The notes beneath the pieces are model-generated. The model ran no database searches. It had not been told where the DNA came from and saw nothing but the letters and a program-made list of their open reading frames with translations. This document shows positions 36,929 to 45,290 of a DNA stretch of 64,000 nt, in pieces (position 1 is the first letter of the stretch; every line of letters starts with the position of its first letter). Source of the DNA: JAHJDO01 sp964437505. GTDB lineage: Bacteria; JAHJDO01. The stretch is from contig CAYTGU010000002.1 of the NCBI GenBank assembly GCA_964437505.1, positions 1 to 64,000 on the forward strand, given 5' to 3'. A program made the position numbers and the translations under genes.

Positions 36929-38515
36929 ATGACAAGCAAAAAGACATTTGATGATCTTGGGCTCTCAGCAGAAGCGCTGAACTCAATTAATAAAAAGGGC
37001 TTTGAAGAGCCAACTGCAATCCAGTCCATAACTATCCCTGTAATGCTAAGAGATGATACTAATATCATCGCTCAGGCACAAACAGGTACAGGCAAAACAG
37101 CTGCATTTGGATTACCTCTGATAGAAATGGTTGACATGGATTCTCAAACAGTTCAGGCGCTGATCCTTGTTCCTACACGAGAGCTAGCCATTCAGGTATC
37201 AGAAGAAATCAATTCACTCAAGGGAGATAAGGATATCAAAATAGTACCAATTTATGGGGGGCAGTCTATTGATCAGCAGTTACGCAGCCTAAAAAAAGGT
37301 GTGCATATTGTGGTTGGAACTCCGGGCAGGGTAATAGATCATCTTAAAAGAAAGACACTAAAGATCGGAAAAATTGAGCACTTGATACTTGATGAGGCGG
37401 ATGAAATGCTTAATATGGGATTTATTGATGATATGGAAGAAATAATGAAGTATACAAATTCCGATAAGAGAACACTGTTGTTTTCCGCAACAATACCAAA
37501 AAAAATAAAAGACCTTGCGCGTAAATACATGGACGGTTACGAGCTTCTTACAGTCAAGAAAGAACCGCTGACAACAAATCTGACGGAACAAATATACTTT
37601 GAGGTAAAAGCCTCTGACAAATTTGAGGCACTATGCAGGATAATTGATATTGAAGACAATTTTTACGGTTTGGTTTTCTGTAGAACAAAAAGAGATGTTG
37701 ATTCCGTTGTAGCTCATTTAATGGATAGAGGATATGACTCAGGAGCTATTCATGGGGATTTTTCGCAAGCGCAAAGAGAAAGAACTCTTAAAAAATTCAA
37801 GAAACAAAAAATAAATATTCTTGTAGCAACGGATGTTGCGGCACGTGGGATTGATGTTAGCAACCTTACCCACGTTATAAACTATTCATTACCGCAAGAC
37901 CCGGAGTTATATGTTCATAGAATAGGCCGTACAGGAAGAGCAGGAAATGAGGGCACCGCTGTTACATTTATTACTTCCAATGAGTATAAGGGGCTGATGT
38001 TCATACAGCGGTTCGCTAAGACTGATATTAGAAAATCAAAGATACCAGAAGTAGAGGACATTATTAAAGCCAAAAAGAAAAAAATATATAATGATCTGAC
38101 TGCTATTCTGGAAGACGAGATTGATGCTAAATATCATAACTGGGCTAAGAAATTACTTGAAGATAATAATCCGACGAAAATATTAGCTGCCATACTTAAC
38201 TATAGCTTTGAAGAAGAACTTAATCCTGATTCCTATGGTGAGATTAAAGAGGTTGGCTCGAAGGGGAAACAGCTTGATCAACAAGGCAAAGCAAGGCTTT
38301 TTGTCGCAATTGGTAAGAGAGACAAGATTAATGCCAGAAAACTTGTTGAGCTTATTATGAGCAAAGTTTCAATTAAGTCTAAACAGATCAGCGAAATACA
38401 GGTAATGGAAAGATTCTCTTTTATAACTGTTCCTTTTGAAAAAGCAGAGAAAATCGTTGTCAGTTTTAAAAAAAAGGGTCGTCAACCGTTGATCTCTCAC
38501 GCCAAGAAAAAATGA
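36929..38515 (+). CDS. deaD: DEAD-box RNA helicase, DeaD/CsdA type
   Basis: ATP-dependent RNA helicase of 528 residues. Visible motifs: Q-motif region EEPTAIQSITIPV, motif I AQTGTGKT, Ia PTRELAIQ, Ib GGQSID, II DEADEM, III SAT, V ARGIDV and VI HRIGRTGRAG. A C-terminal DbpA-type RNA-binding domain (about 450-525, ARLFVAIGKRDKINARKLVEL) distinguishes it from RhlE. Such proteins help ribosome assembly and cold growth. An AAAGAG-like site lies before the ATG. A second, RhlE-like helicase is at 47448-48722. Confidence 0.93.
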   Translation: MTSKKTFDDLGLSAEALNSINKKGFEEPTAIQSITIPVMLRDDTNIIAQAQTGTGKTAAFGLPLIEMVDMDSQTVQALILVPTRELAIQVSEEINSLKGDKDIKIVPIYGGQSIDQQLRSLKKGVHIVVGTPGRVIDHLKRKTLKIGKIEHLILDEADEMLNMGFIDDMEEIMKYTNSDKRTLLFSATIPKKIKDLARKYMDGYELLTVKKEPLTTNLTEQIYFEVKASDKFEALCRIIDIEDNFYGLVFCRTKRDVDSVVAHLMDRGYDSGAIHGDFSQAQRERTLKKFKKQKINILVATDVAARGIDVSNLTHVINYSLPQDPELYVHRIGRTGRAGNEGTAVTFITSNEYKGLMFIQRFAKTDIRKSKIPEVEDIIKAKKKKIYNDLTAILEDEIDAKYHNWAKKLLEDNNPTKILAAILNYSFEEELNPDSYGEIKEVGSKGKQLDQQGKARLFVAIGKRDKINARKLVELIMSKVSIKSKQISEIQVMERFSFITVPFEKAEKIVVSFKKKGRQPLISHAKKK

Positions 38516-38536
38516 ATTCAAACTGGTTTCTATAGA

Positions 38537-38575
38537 ATATATCCTCCAGCATTTTTTCCACAACAGTATAAACGT
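38537..38575 (-). pseudogene. hslU 3' remnant (copy B)
   Basis: On the minus strand this stretch codes TVVEKMLEDI, matching the intact hslU (TVMEKMLEDI, DNA about 43491-43524) almost base for base, with the rest of the gene missing. It directly follows promoter repeat B. At its 3' side it is joined to unrelated sequence. Relative to copy C it lacks the stretch between two ATATC direct repeats, so it looks like a deletion derivative of a C-like copy. Confidence 0.75.
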
Positions 38576-38587
38576 CCTTCATAAATT

Positions 38588-38634
38588 CTTCATCAATAAT
38601 AATATCTCATAGCGTTGCAGGCAATGAATTAAAA
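38588..38634 (-). repeat. Promoter/leader repeat copy B
   Basis: Second copy of the 47-bp repeat, in the same orientation as A, C and D. The minus-strand promoter is damaged here (TTGCCT and a spacer one base longer before TATTAT). Downstream on minus lies only the hslU remnant, so it drives no intact gene. Confidence 0.75.
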
Positions 38635-38668
38635 ATCCGAAATTCCTAAATGTGCTTGACGCACTTTC

Positions 38669-38698
38669 TTGACATTTTATATAATTACTTGCTATCGT
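38669..38698 (+). promoter_or_regulatory. Possible promoter of the GH127 gene
   Basis: TTGACA (38669-38674), an 18-nt spacer and TATCGT (38693-38698). The -10 is poor. The surrounding sequence is shared with copies A and C. An AAAGGAGG at 38721-38728 then gives a strong ribosome binding site 9 nt before ATG 38738. Confidence 0.4.
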
Positions 38699-38737
38699 AA
38701 CAAAGTAATGGTAACTGTTCAAAGGAGGTAATAAATT

Positions 38738-40639
38738 ATGATGAATATGAAGGAACCCGTTTGCAGAAGAATCCGAAAAACCAGTATGCGGATTGGTGGT
38801 TTTGTGGGGAACTACCTCAGCGGCATCACTGAGCAATGGTTGCTTGTGGCGCCAAAAGCCAATCCCGGCATGCTTGAGATGTTCCGCGACCGTGACGCGT
38901 CCCCGCTGCGGCAGATGGTGCCCTGGGCAGGGGAGTTCGCAGGCAAGTATCTGACGGGGGCTGTCCAGGTGCTGCGCGTCACCAACGAACCGACGCTGAA
39001 AGCGTGGTTGAAGGAATTCGTTCACATCCTTGTCGGTCTCCAAGATCCCGATGGCTACCTCGGCCCTTGGACGAAAGAATGTCGCCTGACGAACATGAAT
39101 TCGGCTGAGCACAATACGTGGGACACCTGGGGTCATTACCACATCATGCTGGGACTCATGCTGTGGCACGAAGAGACACGGGACAAGGAAGCCCTGGCAT
39201 GCACGGCCCGCATAGCGGATCTCCTCTGCCGGAAGTACCTGGGCAGAAAGAAATCGCGCCTGGTCGACACGGGTTCTACAGAGATGAACCTGGCTCCAGT
39301 GCACTCGCTCTGTATGCTGTATCGCAAGACAAAGAACGAACGCTATCTCAAGTTGGCGCTTCAGATTGTGGACGAATTCGCTGCTCGATCCAAAGGGGAG
39401 CCCTTGGCGGGTGACTACCTGCGGCAGGCCCTGCAAGGCAGAGAGTTCTTCCAGACCCCAAAGCCTCGATGGGAAAGCCTGCATCCAATCATGGCGCTGG
39501 CAGAGCTTTACTGGATCACTGGCGAAGACCAGTACCGGCAAGCCTTCGAGCAGATCTGGTGGAGTATCGTAAAACTTGACCGGCACAACAACGGCGGCTT
39601 CTCTTCCGGTGAGAAGGCTACCGGCAACCCATTCCATCTTGCTGCGATCGAATCATGCTGCACTATTGCGTGGACTGCGATGAGTGTTGAGATGCTTAAA
39701 CTCACCGGGAACTCTATCGTTGCCGATGAGCTCGAACTCTCCATGCTTAATTCAGTAGTGGGCATGCATTCCTCTACAGGTCGCTGGGCCACCTACGATA
39801 CTCCTATGAACGGAATACGCCGTGCTAGCGCTCATGCAATCGTTTTTCAAGCACGTGAAGGAAGCCCGGAACTGAACTGCTGCAGTGTGAACTCGAGCAG
39901 AGGATTCGGCATGTTAAGTGACTGGAGCCTCATGAAGGATAAGGAAAGCCTGATTCTGAACTATTACGGCCCGTCAAGACTGACGGCTAAAATAAAGCCG
40001 GACCTGTCTGTGACTCTGACGCAAGATACAGAATATCCGCTTGATGGGAAGATCGTCCTACACGTGAAACCGTCCAGATCCTGCGAGTTTGGCTTGAAGC
40101 TGCGCATCCCTCGCTGGTCCACGAAGACAAACGTCAGACTTAACGGTGAGGCGGTCCCTGCTGTGAAAGCGGGCAGTTACCTGAAGATTGATCGCAAATG
40201 GAAAGCGGGAGACAGGATCTATGTCACTCTGGATATGTCTTTTCATCTATGGCGCGGAGAGCAAGAGTGTGAAGGGCTCGCATCCGTATATCGTGGCCCT
40301 ATCCTGCTGGCGTATGATCATCGGTACAATCTCAAGAATGCAAGAAAGGGGGAACTGCAGATACGCGACGTTAAGAAATGGGATACTAGAACCTGCATGT
40401 TGAATATTCCGCCCATCGATGCAAAGAGCATGAAGTCAAAACAAGTCCAGTGGTCAGATTGGCTACCCCCTCTACTGCTCCTGCAATTCAAGTCGGCGGA
40501 TGGCAAGACCGTCCGTCTATGTGACTTTGGCAGTGCAGGTGAGGCTGGAACTCCGTACTGCTCATGGCTGCCCGTCAAGCACTGCCCCAAAACACCCGGG
40601 TTTTCCAGGGTGAACTCGTTACGGACTTGTCGCATTTGA
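38738..40639 (+). CDS. Glycoside hydrolase family 127 (beta-L-arabinofuranosidase type, DUF1680)
   Basis: A 633-residue (alpha/alpha)6-barrel enzyme. The zinc/catalytic site of GH127 is recognisable: Glu and Cys in AAIESCCT, and the paired cysteines in ELNCCSVNSSRG, the first being the family's Cys nucleophile. A beta-sandwich C-terminus follows. No signal peptide is present. The gene is far richer in GC (visibly above 50 percent) than its AT-rich neighbours, with long antisense open frames as a by-product, strong evidence of transfer. An attC-like hairpin begins 13 nt after the stop. Predicted substrate is L-arabinofuranosyl sugar, by family only. Confidence 0.9.
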   Translation: MMNMKEPVCRRIRKTSMRIGGFVGNYLSGITEQWLLVAPKANPGMLEMFRDRDASPLRQMVPWAGEFAGKYLTGAVQVLRVTNEPTLKAWLKEFVHILVGLQDPDGYLGPWTKECRLTNMNSAEHNTWDTWGHYHIMLGLMLWHEETRDKEALACTARIADLLCRKYLGRKKSRLVDTGSTEMNLAPVHSLCMLYRKTKNERYLKLALQIVDEFAARSKGEPLAGDYLRQALQGREFFQTPKPRWESLHPIMALAELYWITGEDQYRQAFEQIWWSIVKLDRHNNGGFSSGEKATGNPFHLAAIESCCTIAWTAMSVEMLKLTGNSIVADELELSMLNSVVGMHSSTGRWATYDTPMNGIRRASAHAIVFQAREGSPELNCCSVNSSRGFGMLSDWSLMKDKESLILNYYGPSRLTAKIKPDLSVTLTQDTEYPLDGKIVLHVKPSRSCEFGLKLRIPRWSTKTNVRLNGEAVPAVKAGSYLKIDRKWKAGDRIYVTLDMSFHLWRGEQECEGLASVYRGPILLAYDHRYNLKNARKGELQIRDVKKWDTRTCMLNIPPIDAKSMKSKQVQWSDWLPPLLLLQFKSADGKTVRLCDFGSAGEAGTPYCSWLPVKHCPKTPGFSRVNSLRTCRI

Positions 40640-40652
40640 TCACAGAAGAAGT

Positions 40653-40710
40653 GCCAACAAGCCGGATGCAGGCGACGGCTGATAGCCGCGCCTGATCCGC
40701 GACGTTAGAA
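40653..40710 (+). other. attC-like recombination hairpin
   Basis: A 58-bp imperfect palindrome. Outer AAC (40656-40658) pairs with GTT (40704-40706), followed by 5-nt unpaired spacers on each side. A long stem then pairs GGAT/ATCC (40664-40667 with 40695-40698), leaves G40668 extrahelical, continues CAGGCG/CGCCTG, leaves A40675 out, and ends CGGCT/AGCCG around a GAT loop. This is the layout of short integron attC sites. The end GTTAGAA deviates from GTTRRRY at its last base and the left box (TGCCAAC) at two. No integrase is in the window. Confidence 0.5.
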
Positions 40711-40743
40711 ATACATATATAAAAAGGGAGAAAGAATATACAC

Positions 40744-40772
40744 TTGCAATCTACCACATACTGCGGTATGAT
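40744..40772 (+). promoter_or_regulatory. Promoter and operator of the MazEF-type pair
   Basis: TTGCAA (40744-40749), 17-nt spacer and TATGAT (40767-40772). An inverted repeat CATAC-TGCG-GTATG (40757-40770) overlaps the spacer and -10, the expected place for autorepression by the antitoxin. AAAGGAG precedes the antitoxin ATG. Confidence 0.6.
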
Positions 40773-40799
40773 ATATTGTAATACCAAAGGAGAAAAGAA

Positions 40800-41042
40800 A
40801 TGAGTACCGCAAAAGTTGCTATCACAATTGAAGAAAGACTGTTGAGTAAGCTTGATCGCTTGGTCAATTCGCGCGTTTTCCCAAATCGTAGCAGGGCGAT
40901 TCAAGAAGCCGTATCAGACAAGTTGGCAAGAATTGACCGCCGTCGTCTTACCAAGGAGTGCTCAAAACTCAATAAGACTTTTGAGCAAGCCATGGCAGAA
41001 GAGGGTTTAGGCTCGGAGGTTGAGTCGTGGCCAGAATATTAA
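40800..41042 (+). CDS. Ribbon-helix-helix antitoxin (MazE/CopG type)
   Basis: An 80-residue protein with an N-terminal ribbon-helix-helix fold (KVAITIEERLLSKLDRLV, then NRSRAIQEAVSDKL) that should bind the promoter palindrome as a dimer. The acidic C-terminus ending SEVESWPEY is the likely toxin-blocking tail. It overlaps the toxin gene by 16 nt. Pairing with a MazF-type toxin identifies the role. Confidence 0.88.
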   Translation: MSTAKVAITIEERLLSKLDRLVNSRVFPNRSRAIQEAVSDKLARIDRRRLTKECSKLNKTFEQAMAEEGLGSEVESWPEY

Positions 41043-41365
41043 GAGGTGATATTGTCTGGGCGGATCTAAACCCGACTAAAGGTCATGAACAGTCTGGCTT
41101 GCGTCCCGTTTTGATTCTCAGCCACGATGTTTTCAACGAACGTTCCGGCACTGTCATAGCTGTTGCCCTCACAAGTCAGTCACAGCGGGCCGGGTTTCCT
41201 CTCAATCTGGAACTTGATAGTCCCAAACTTCCCAAAAAATCGTGGGCAAAAATCAGCCAGATTAGAACCCTTTCAGTCCAAAGACTTACCAAAAAAATAG
41301 GAAGAGTATCTCCTGAGGAACTTGATCTTATTGTTGAAGGGTTGAATGAAATAATCGGAGGATAA
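41027..41365 (+). CDS. MazF/PemK-type endoribonuclease toxin
   Basis: A 112-residue type II toxin expected to cut mRNA. The family core is present: ILRGDIVWADLNPTKGHEQSG, RPVLILSHDVFN, then VALTSQ and the SWAKISQIRTLSVQRL segment. The start is GTG at 41027 inside the antitoxin gene. Base composition is more moderate than the GH127 gene upstream, so the pair may have a separate origin. Confidence 0.9.
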   Translation: MARILRGDIVWADLNPTKGHEQSGLRPVLILSHDVFNERSGTVIAVALTSQSQRAGFPLNLELDSPKLPKKSWAKISQIRTLSVQRLTKKIGRVSPEELDLIVEGLNEIIGG

Positions 41366-41420
41366 CAATTGTTTTCGCCTTATTGCTTGCTACGCTGACA
41401 AAAAGTGAAACAGTCGTTGT

Positions 41421-41492
41421 ATTTCACAGAATATATCTTGTAATGTCAATATCCTCCAGCATTTTTTCCACAACAGTATAAACTGTCCTTCA
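41421..41492 (-). pseudogene. hslU 3' remnant (copy C)
   Basis: Minus-strand coding for TVVEKMLEDI joined directly to DITRYIL and stop. The two parts match the intact hslU at about 43491-43524 and 43373-43405. The roughly 85 bp between them in hslU is missing, with the join at the shared string ATATC, pointing to a deletion between short direct repeats. The upstream body of hslU and all of hslV are absent; promoter repeat C follows immediately. Confidence 0.8.
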
Positions 41493-41498
41493 TAAATT

Positions 41499-41545
41499 CT
41501 TCATCAATAATAACATCTCATAGCGTTGCAAGCAATAATTTTAAA
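41499..41545 (-). repeat. Promoter/leader repeat copy C
   Basis: Third copy. On the minus strand TTGCTT (41535-41530), 17-nt spacer and TATTAT (41512-41507) are intact, but the only thing downstream is the hslU remnant, so any transcript would be a relic RNA. Confidence 0.75.
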
Positions 41546-41727
41546 ATCGAGAAATTTCCCATTTTTATTGATTTTTCGAGCAATTCTTAATATAGTAGCA
41601 TTAAAGTAACAGTAAACGTCCAATGGTCAGTTATTGAAGGGATGTTAGTTTGGGAAGATTGGCTATCTTCTATCGCTTTAATTGCGTGCATTCTTCTAGA
41701 AATCACTTACGGATAAGGAAATTTTAA

Positions 41728-43338
41728 ATGAACAAACAAAAAAACAGAGATTGGATTAAAGATGCGGTTATTTATCAAATATATCCTCAAAGTTATTATG
41801 ATAGCAATGGAGATGGGATTGGCGATCTACAAGGGATAATAAAAAAGCTTGATTATATAAAATCCTTGGGGGTAAATTTAATTTGGCTTAATCCCTGCTT
41901 TGAATCTCCTTTTAATGATGCAGGTTATGATGTTAGTGATTTTTACAAAATTGCTCCCCGCTATGGTACTAATAAAGATATGGCAACTCTTTTTAAGGAG
42001 GCTCATAAGCGTGATTTGCGTGTTTGTCTCGATTTAGTCGCCGGGCATAGTTCTATAGAAGCTGAGTGGTTTCAGCAGTCTACAAAAGTAAAAAAGAATA
42101 AGTATTCCAATTATTATATATGGTCAGATAGTTGGGATGTGAAGCCTAGGGGTGGCAATAGTATTAGGGGCTATGGACAGCGAAATGGTAATTTTTTAAT
42201 TAATTTTTTCTGGAATCAACCAGCTTTAAATTATGGATATGCTAATCCAGATCCTAATTTGCCTTGGGAAGAGGCGGTTACTGGTAAAGGGCCTAAGGCT
42301 GTAATAGCTGAATTGAAAAATATTATGAAGTACTGGTTGGATATGGGATGCGATGGCTATCGAGTAGATATGGCGGCATCGCTTATAAAAAACGACCATA
42401 GCCGAAAAAAAGTTATAAAACTATGGAATAGTAATCTTCATCCTTGGATCAGAAAGAGTTATCCTTCAGCAATAATGATTGCTGAATGGGGTGATCCGAC
42501 TAAAGCTGTTGCTGGCGCCGGTTTTGATGTTGATTTTTTTCTACACTGTGGCGTTCCTGGATATGGCGAGATGTTTTTTAATCATCAAGCTGTTTGTGGT
42601 CGGAAGATTAAAAAAGCTTGCTATTTTGACATAGCAGGAAAGGGATCGCCAAAGAAATTCTTAAACGAATATTTCAAACATTATAAAAAAGTCAAAGGTA
42701 AAGGATTTATTTCAATACCAACTGCTAACCATGATTTTCAAAGGATGAACTGGGGGCGTTCTGATCAAGAATTAAAAATAATTTATACTTTTATTTTTAC
42801 ATGGATAGGAATTCCTACGCTTTACTACGGCGATGAGATCGGTATGCGCTTTATTCCTGGCTTACCAAGTAAGGAAGGAGCATATACACGAACTGGTAGT
42901 CGAACTCCGATGCAATGGTCAAAAGAAAAAAATTCAGGTTTTTCTAAAGGGAAAGAGACAAACTTATATTTACCATTAGATCCGGATAAGAAAAGACCGG
43001 ATGTACTGTCTCAAGAAAAGAATTCGGGTTCGCTATTAAATTTTACCCGTAGATTGATTGAACTGAGAAATACTATACCAGCCTTACGCAATGATGGTGA
43101 TATTAAAGTATTGTCAATAGAAGGAGCTAGTTATACTTTGGTTTATCAGCGCTCAATGGGAAATAAAAAATATCTTATTGCCTTAAATCCTTCATCTAAA
43201 AAAGCCGAGTTCCAATTGAAAATCAAGGTAAATTCATTCGAATTGATAATGGGCAGCGGAGTAAAATTGCTTAGTGGATTAAAGGCAAGCGTAAAAATAA
43301 GTGGTCAATCTTATGCAATTTTCAAGATAGAACAATGA
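41728..43338 (+). CDS. Glycoside hydrolase family 13 (alpha-glucosidase type)
   Basis: A 536-residue cytoplasmic alpha-amylase-superfamily enzyme close to oligo-1,6-glucosidase/alpha-glucosidase/trehalulose synthase types. It opens DAVIYQIYPQSYYDSNGDGIGDL. Catalytic residues are Asp214 (GYRVDMAAS), Glu253 (MIAEWGDP) and Asp336 (TANHDFQR). A beta-sandwich domain C ends the protein. There is no signal peptide. AAGGAA lies 7 nt before the ATG. Base composition is AT-rich like the chromosome, unlike the GH127 gene. Exact substrate is open. Confidence 0.92.
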   Translation: MNKQKNRDWIKDAVIYQIYPQSYYDSNGDGIGDLQGIIKKLDYIKSLGVNLIWLNPCFESPFNDAGYDVSDFYKIAPRYGTNKDMATLFKEAHKRDLRVCLDLVAGHSSIEAEWFQQSTKVKKNKYSNYYIWSDSWDVKPRGGNSIRGYGQRNGNFLINFFWNQPALNYGYANPDPNLPWEEAVTGKGPKAVIAELKNIMKYWLDMGCDGYRVDMAASLIKNDHSRKKVIKLWNSNLHPWIRKSYPSAIMIAEWGDPTKAVAGAGFDVDFFLHCGVPGYGEMFFNHQAVCGRKIKKACYFDIAGKGSPKKFLNEYFKHYKKVKGKGFISIPTANHDFQRMNWGRSDQELKIIYTFIFTWIGIPTLYYGDEIGMRFIPGLPSKEGAYTRTGSRTPMQWSKEKNSGFSKGKETNLYLPLDPDKKRPDVLSQEKNSGSLLNFTRRLIELRNTIPALRNDGDIKVLSIEGASYTLVYQRSMGNKKYLIALNPSSKKAEFQLKIKVNSFELIMGSGVKLLSGLKASVKISGQSYAIFKIEQ

Positions 43339-43375
43339 TGCTATAATAACACATTAAAGAAATGAAAATTGCTTT

Positions 43376-44710
43376 TCACAAAATATATCTTGTAATGTCA
43401 ATATCTTCTACAAATCCTTCCAGTTTTTTCTTTACATATGCTGCATTTATGGATATTTTTTTACCGCTCTCCTCAGGCGCATTGAAAGATATATCCTCCA
43501 GCATTTTCTCCATAACAGTATAAAGACGTCTGGCTCCTATATTTTCCGTTGCCTGGTTTACCTTAAATGCTATGGATGCAATTTCTTGAACAGCATCTTT
43601 TGTAAACTCAATCTTAACATTTTCTGTTTCCAGAAGCGCTATGTATTGTTTAATCAATGCGTTGCGAGGTTTCGTGAGTATTTTTTCAAAATCACCTTTG
43701 CTTAAGCTTGAGAGTTCAACTCTTATTGGGAATCTCCCCTGCAGTTCAGGGATAAGGTCTGACGGTTTACTCACATGAAAAGCGCCGGCTGCTATGAATA
43801 GAATATGATCTGTCTTTACCATTCCGTATTTTGTTGCAACAGTTGTTCCTTCTACAATAGGCAGTATATCTCTCTGTACACCCTCCCTTGACACATCAGG
43901 TCCGGATTGTGACTTAGTGCCTGCAACCTTATCAAGCTCATCAATAAATACTATACCTGAATTTTCTACTTTGGATATAGCGGTGAGGATAATCTCGTCC
44001 ATGTCAAGCAGTTTTGCCGCTTCTTCCTGAATGAGGATGCGCCTGGCTTCCTTAATAGCTGCTTTTCTTTTCTTGCTCTGTTTTGGCATCATTTTGGAAA
44101 ACATATCCTGGAAATTTATTCCCATTTCTTCTATGCCGGAGCTTGAGAAAATTTCAACCATAGGCATTATGTGATTTTTTGTCTCAAGCTCAACCATTCT
44201 ATTATCAAGCTTGCCGTCAGTAAGTCTCATTTTTAACTTTTCCCGCGTTCTTTTAATTTGGGCTTCCTTTTCCTTATCATCAGTTTTACTTTTTGCAGGA
44301 GGCAGAAGCAGATCTAATAACCTTTCCTCTGCAAGCTCAGCTGCTTTTATTTCAACACGGCGGGTTTCGCTGTCCTTTATCATCTTTACCGCAAGATCAG
44401 TCAGATCCCTTATCATGGATTCTACATCTCTGCCAACATAACCAACCTCTGTATATTTTGACGCCTCAACCTTAAGGAACGGTACCTGAGCCAATCGCGC
44501 AAGACGTCTGGCAATCTCCGTTTTTCCTATGCCCGTTGGCCCGATCATAATAATATTTTTTGGAGCAACTTCGTCGCGCAATTCCAAAGGCAGTTTCTGT
44601 CTGCGCCACCTGTTTCTCAAAGCTATGGCAACAGACTTCTTTGCATTGCCTTGTCCGATAATATATTTATCAAGCTCTTTTACAACTTGTTTTGGTGTTA
44701 ATGCATCCAT
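43376..44710 (-). CDS. hslU: HslU ATPase subunit of the HslUV protease
   Basis: AAA+ unfoldase that feeds HslV. The 444-residue protein has Walker A GPTGIGKT (57-64), Walker B IVFIDELDK, an insertion I-domain (about 110-225) and the C-terminal DITRYIL tail that inserts into HslV pockets and activates it. It is convergent with the GH13 gene and 13 nt downstream of hslV. Degenerate copies of its 3' end occur at 38537 and 41421. Confidence 0.97.
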   Translation of the reverse strand: MDALTPKQVVKELDKYIIGQGNAKKSVAIALRNRWRRQKLPLELRDEVAPKNIIMIGPTGIGKTEIARRLARLAQVPFLKVEASKYTEVGYVGRDVESMIRDLTDLAVKMIKDSETRRVEIKAAELAEERLLDLLLPPAKSKTDDKEKEAQIKRTREKLKMRLTDGKLDNRMVELETKNHIMPMVEIFSSSGIEEMGINFQDMFSKMMPKQSKKRKAAIKEARRILIQEEAAKLLDMDEIILTAISKVENSGIVFIDELDKVAGTKSQSGPDVSREGVQRDILPIVEGTTVATKYGMVKTDHILFIAAGAFHVSKPSDLIPELQGRFPIRVELSSLSKGDFEKILTKPRNALIKQYIALLETENVKIEFTKDAVQEIASIAFKVNQATENIGARRLYTVMEKMLEDISFNAPEESGKKISINAAYVKKKLEGFVEDIDITRYIL

Positions 44711-44723
44711 TAGAATTTTCTCC

Positions 44724-45251
44724 CTATAGTTTCTCTACAACTATCTGGTCATTTGTGTATATACATATTGAAGACGCTATCATAATGGCTTCCTTAACAA
44801 TTTCTGCTGATGATAGGTCTGAATGTTTTATCAGTGCTTTAGCTGCAGCAAGCGCATAAGGACCTCCGGAACCTATGGCTAATACTCCGTCACTTGGTTC
44901 AATAACATCTCCTGTTCCGGATATAAGAAGTGAATAATCCTTATTGACAACAGCGAGCAAAGACTCCAGTCGTCTTAGAACTCTATCTGTGCGCCAGTCC
45001 TTTGCAAGCTCAATTGCAGCACGCTGAAGGTTACCGTTATACTTATCCAGTTTTTTTTCAAACCTTTCAAACAGGGTAAAAGCGTCTGCTGTTGCTCCTG
45101 CAAAACCGACCAGAACCTGATCATTATATAGTCTTCTTAGCTTTTTCGCATTCTGTTTCATAATAGTTTCGCCTTGCGTAACCTGTCCGTCACCACCTAT
45201 AGCCACCTTTCCTTTGTGCCTTACAGTAAGGATTGTAGTTGAGCGTGTCAT
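44724..45251 (-). CDS. hslV: HslV peptidase subunit
   Basis: Proteasome-like threonine peptidase, 175 residues. The aligned N-terminal nucleophile is Thr5 in MTRSTTILTVRHKGK, so a short MTRS propeptide would be removed; E. coli has the Thr directly after Met. GGDGQVTQG and GFAGATADAFTLFERFE are family signatures. GGGAGGAGG lies just upstream of the ATG. Its promoter is repeat copy D. Confidence 0.96.
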   Translation of the reverse strand: MTRSTTILTVRHKGKVAIGGDGQVTQGETIMKQNAKKLRRLYNDQVLVGFAGATADAFTLFERFEKKLDKYNGNLQRAAIELAKDWRTDRVLRRLESLLAVVNKDYSLLISGTGDVIEPSDGVLAIGSGGPYALAAAKALIKHSDLSSAEIVKEAIMIASSICIYTNDQIVVEKL

Positions 45252-45290
45252 TTTTCCTCCTCCCTGAACTGGTTTTTAAATCAAAAAAAT

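Larger units (their letters stand above)
41366..41727 (+). other. 362-nt intergenic region with relics and repeats
   Basis: No conventional gene. From left to right it holds: a weak hairpin with AACAA/CGTTGT ends (about 41370-41425); TTATTGCTTGCTACGCT (from about 41383), which is the inverse of AGCGTTGCAAGCAATAA (41522-41538 within repeat C) with one mismatch; the hslU remnant C; repeat C; and a region similar to those before grpB and GH127. A 24-codon open frame (41642-41716) then ends in the ribosome binding site (AAGGAA) of the GH13 gene. Confidence 0.65.

Noticed and set aside
38579..39637. 352-codon open frame on the minus strand inside the GH127 gene
   Set aside because: It is antisense to a clear GH127 enzyme, has no family features and is explained by the high GC content. 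Only its last codons enter the repeat region.
41370..41425. Second attC site after mazF
   Set aside because: AACAA/GTTGT ends and a short TGTTT/AAACA stem exist, but the 3' box GTTGTAT does not fit GTTRRRY and the loop is long and AT-rich. It is better explained as part of the repeat/relic region.
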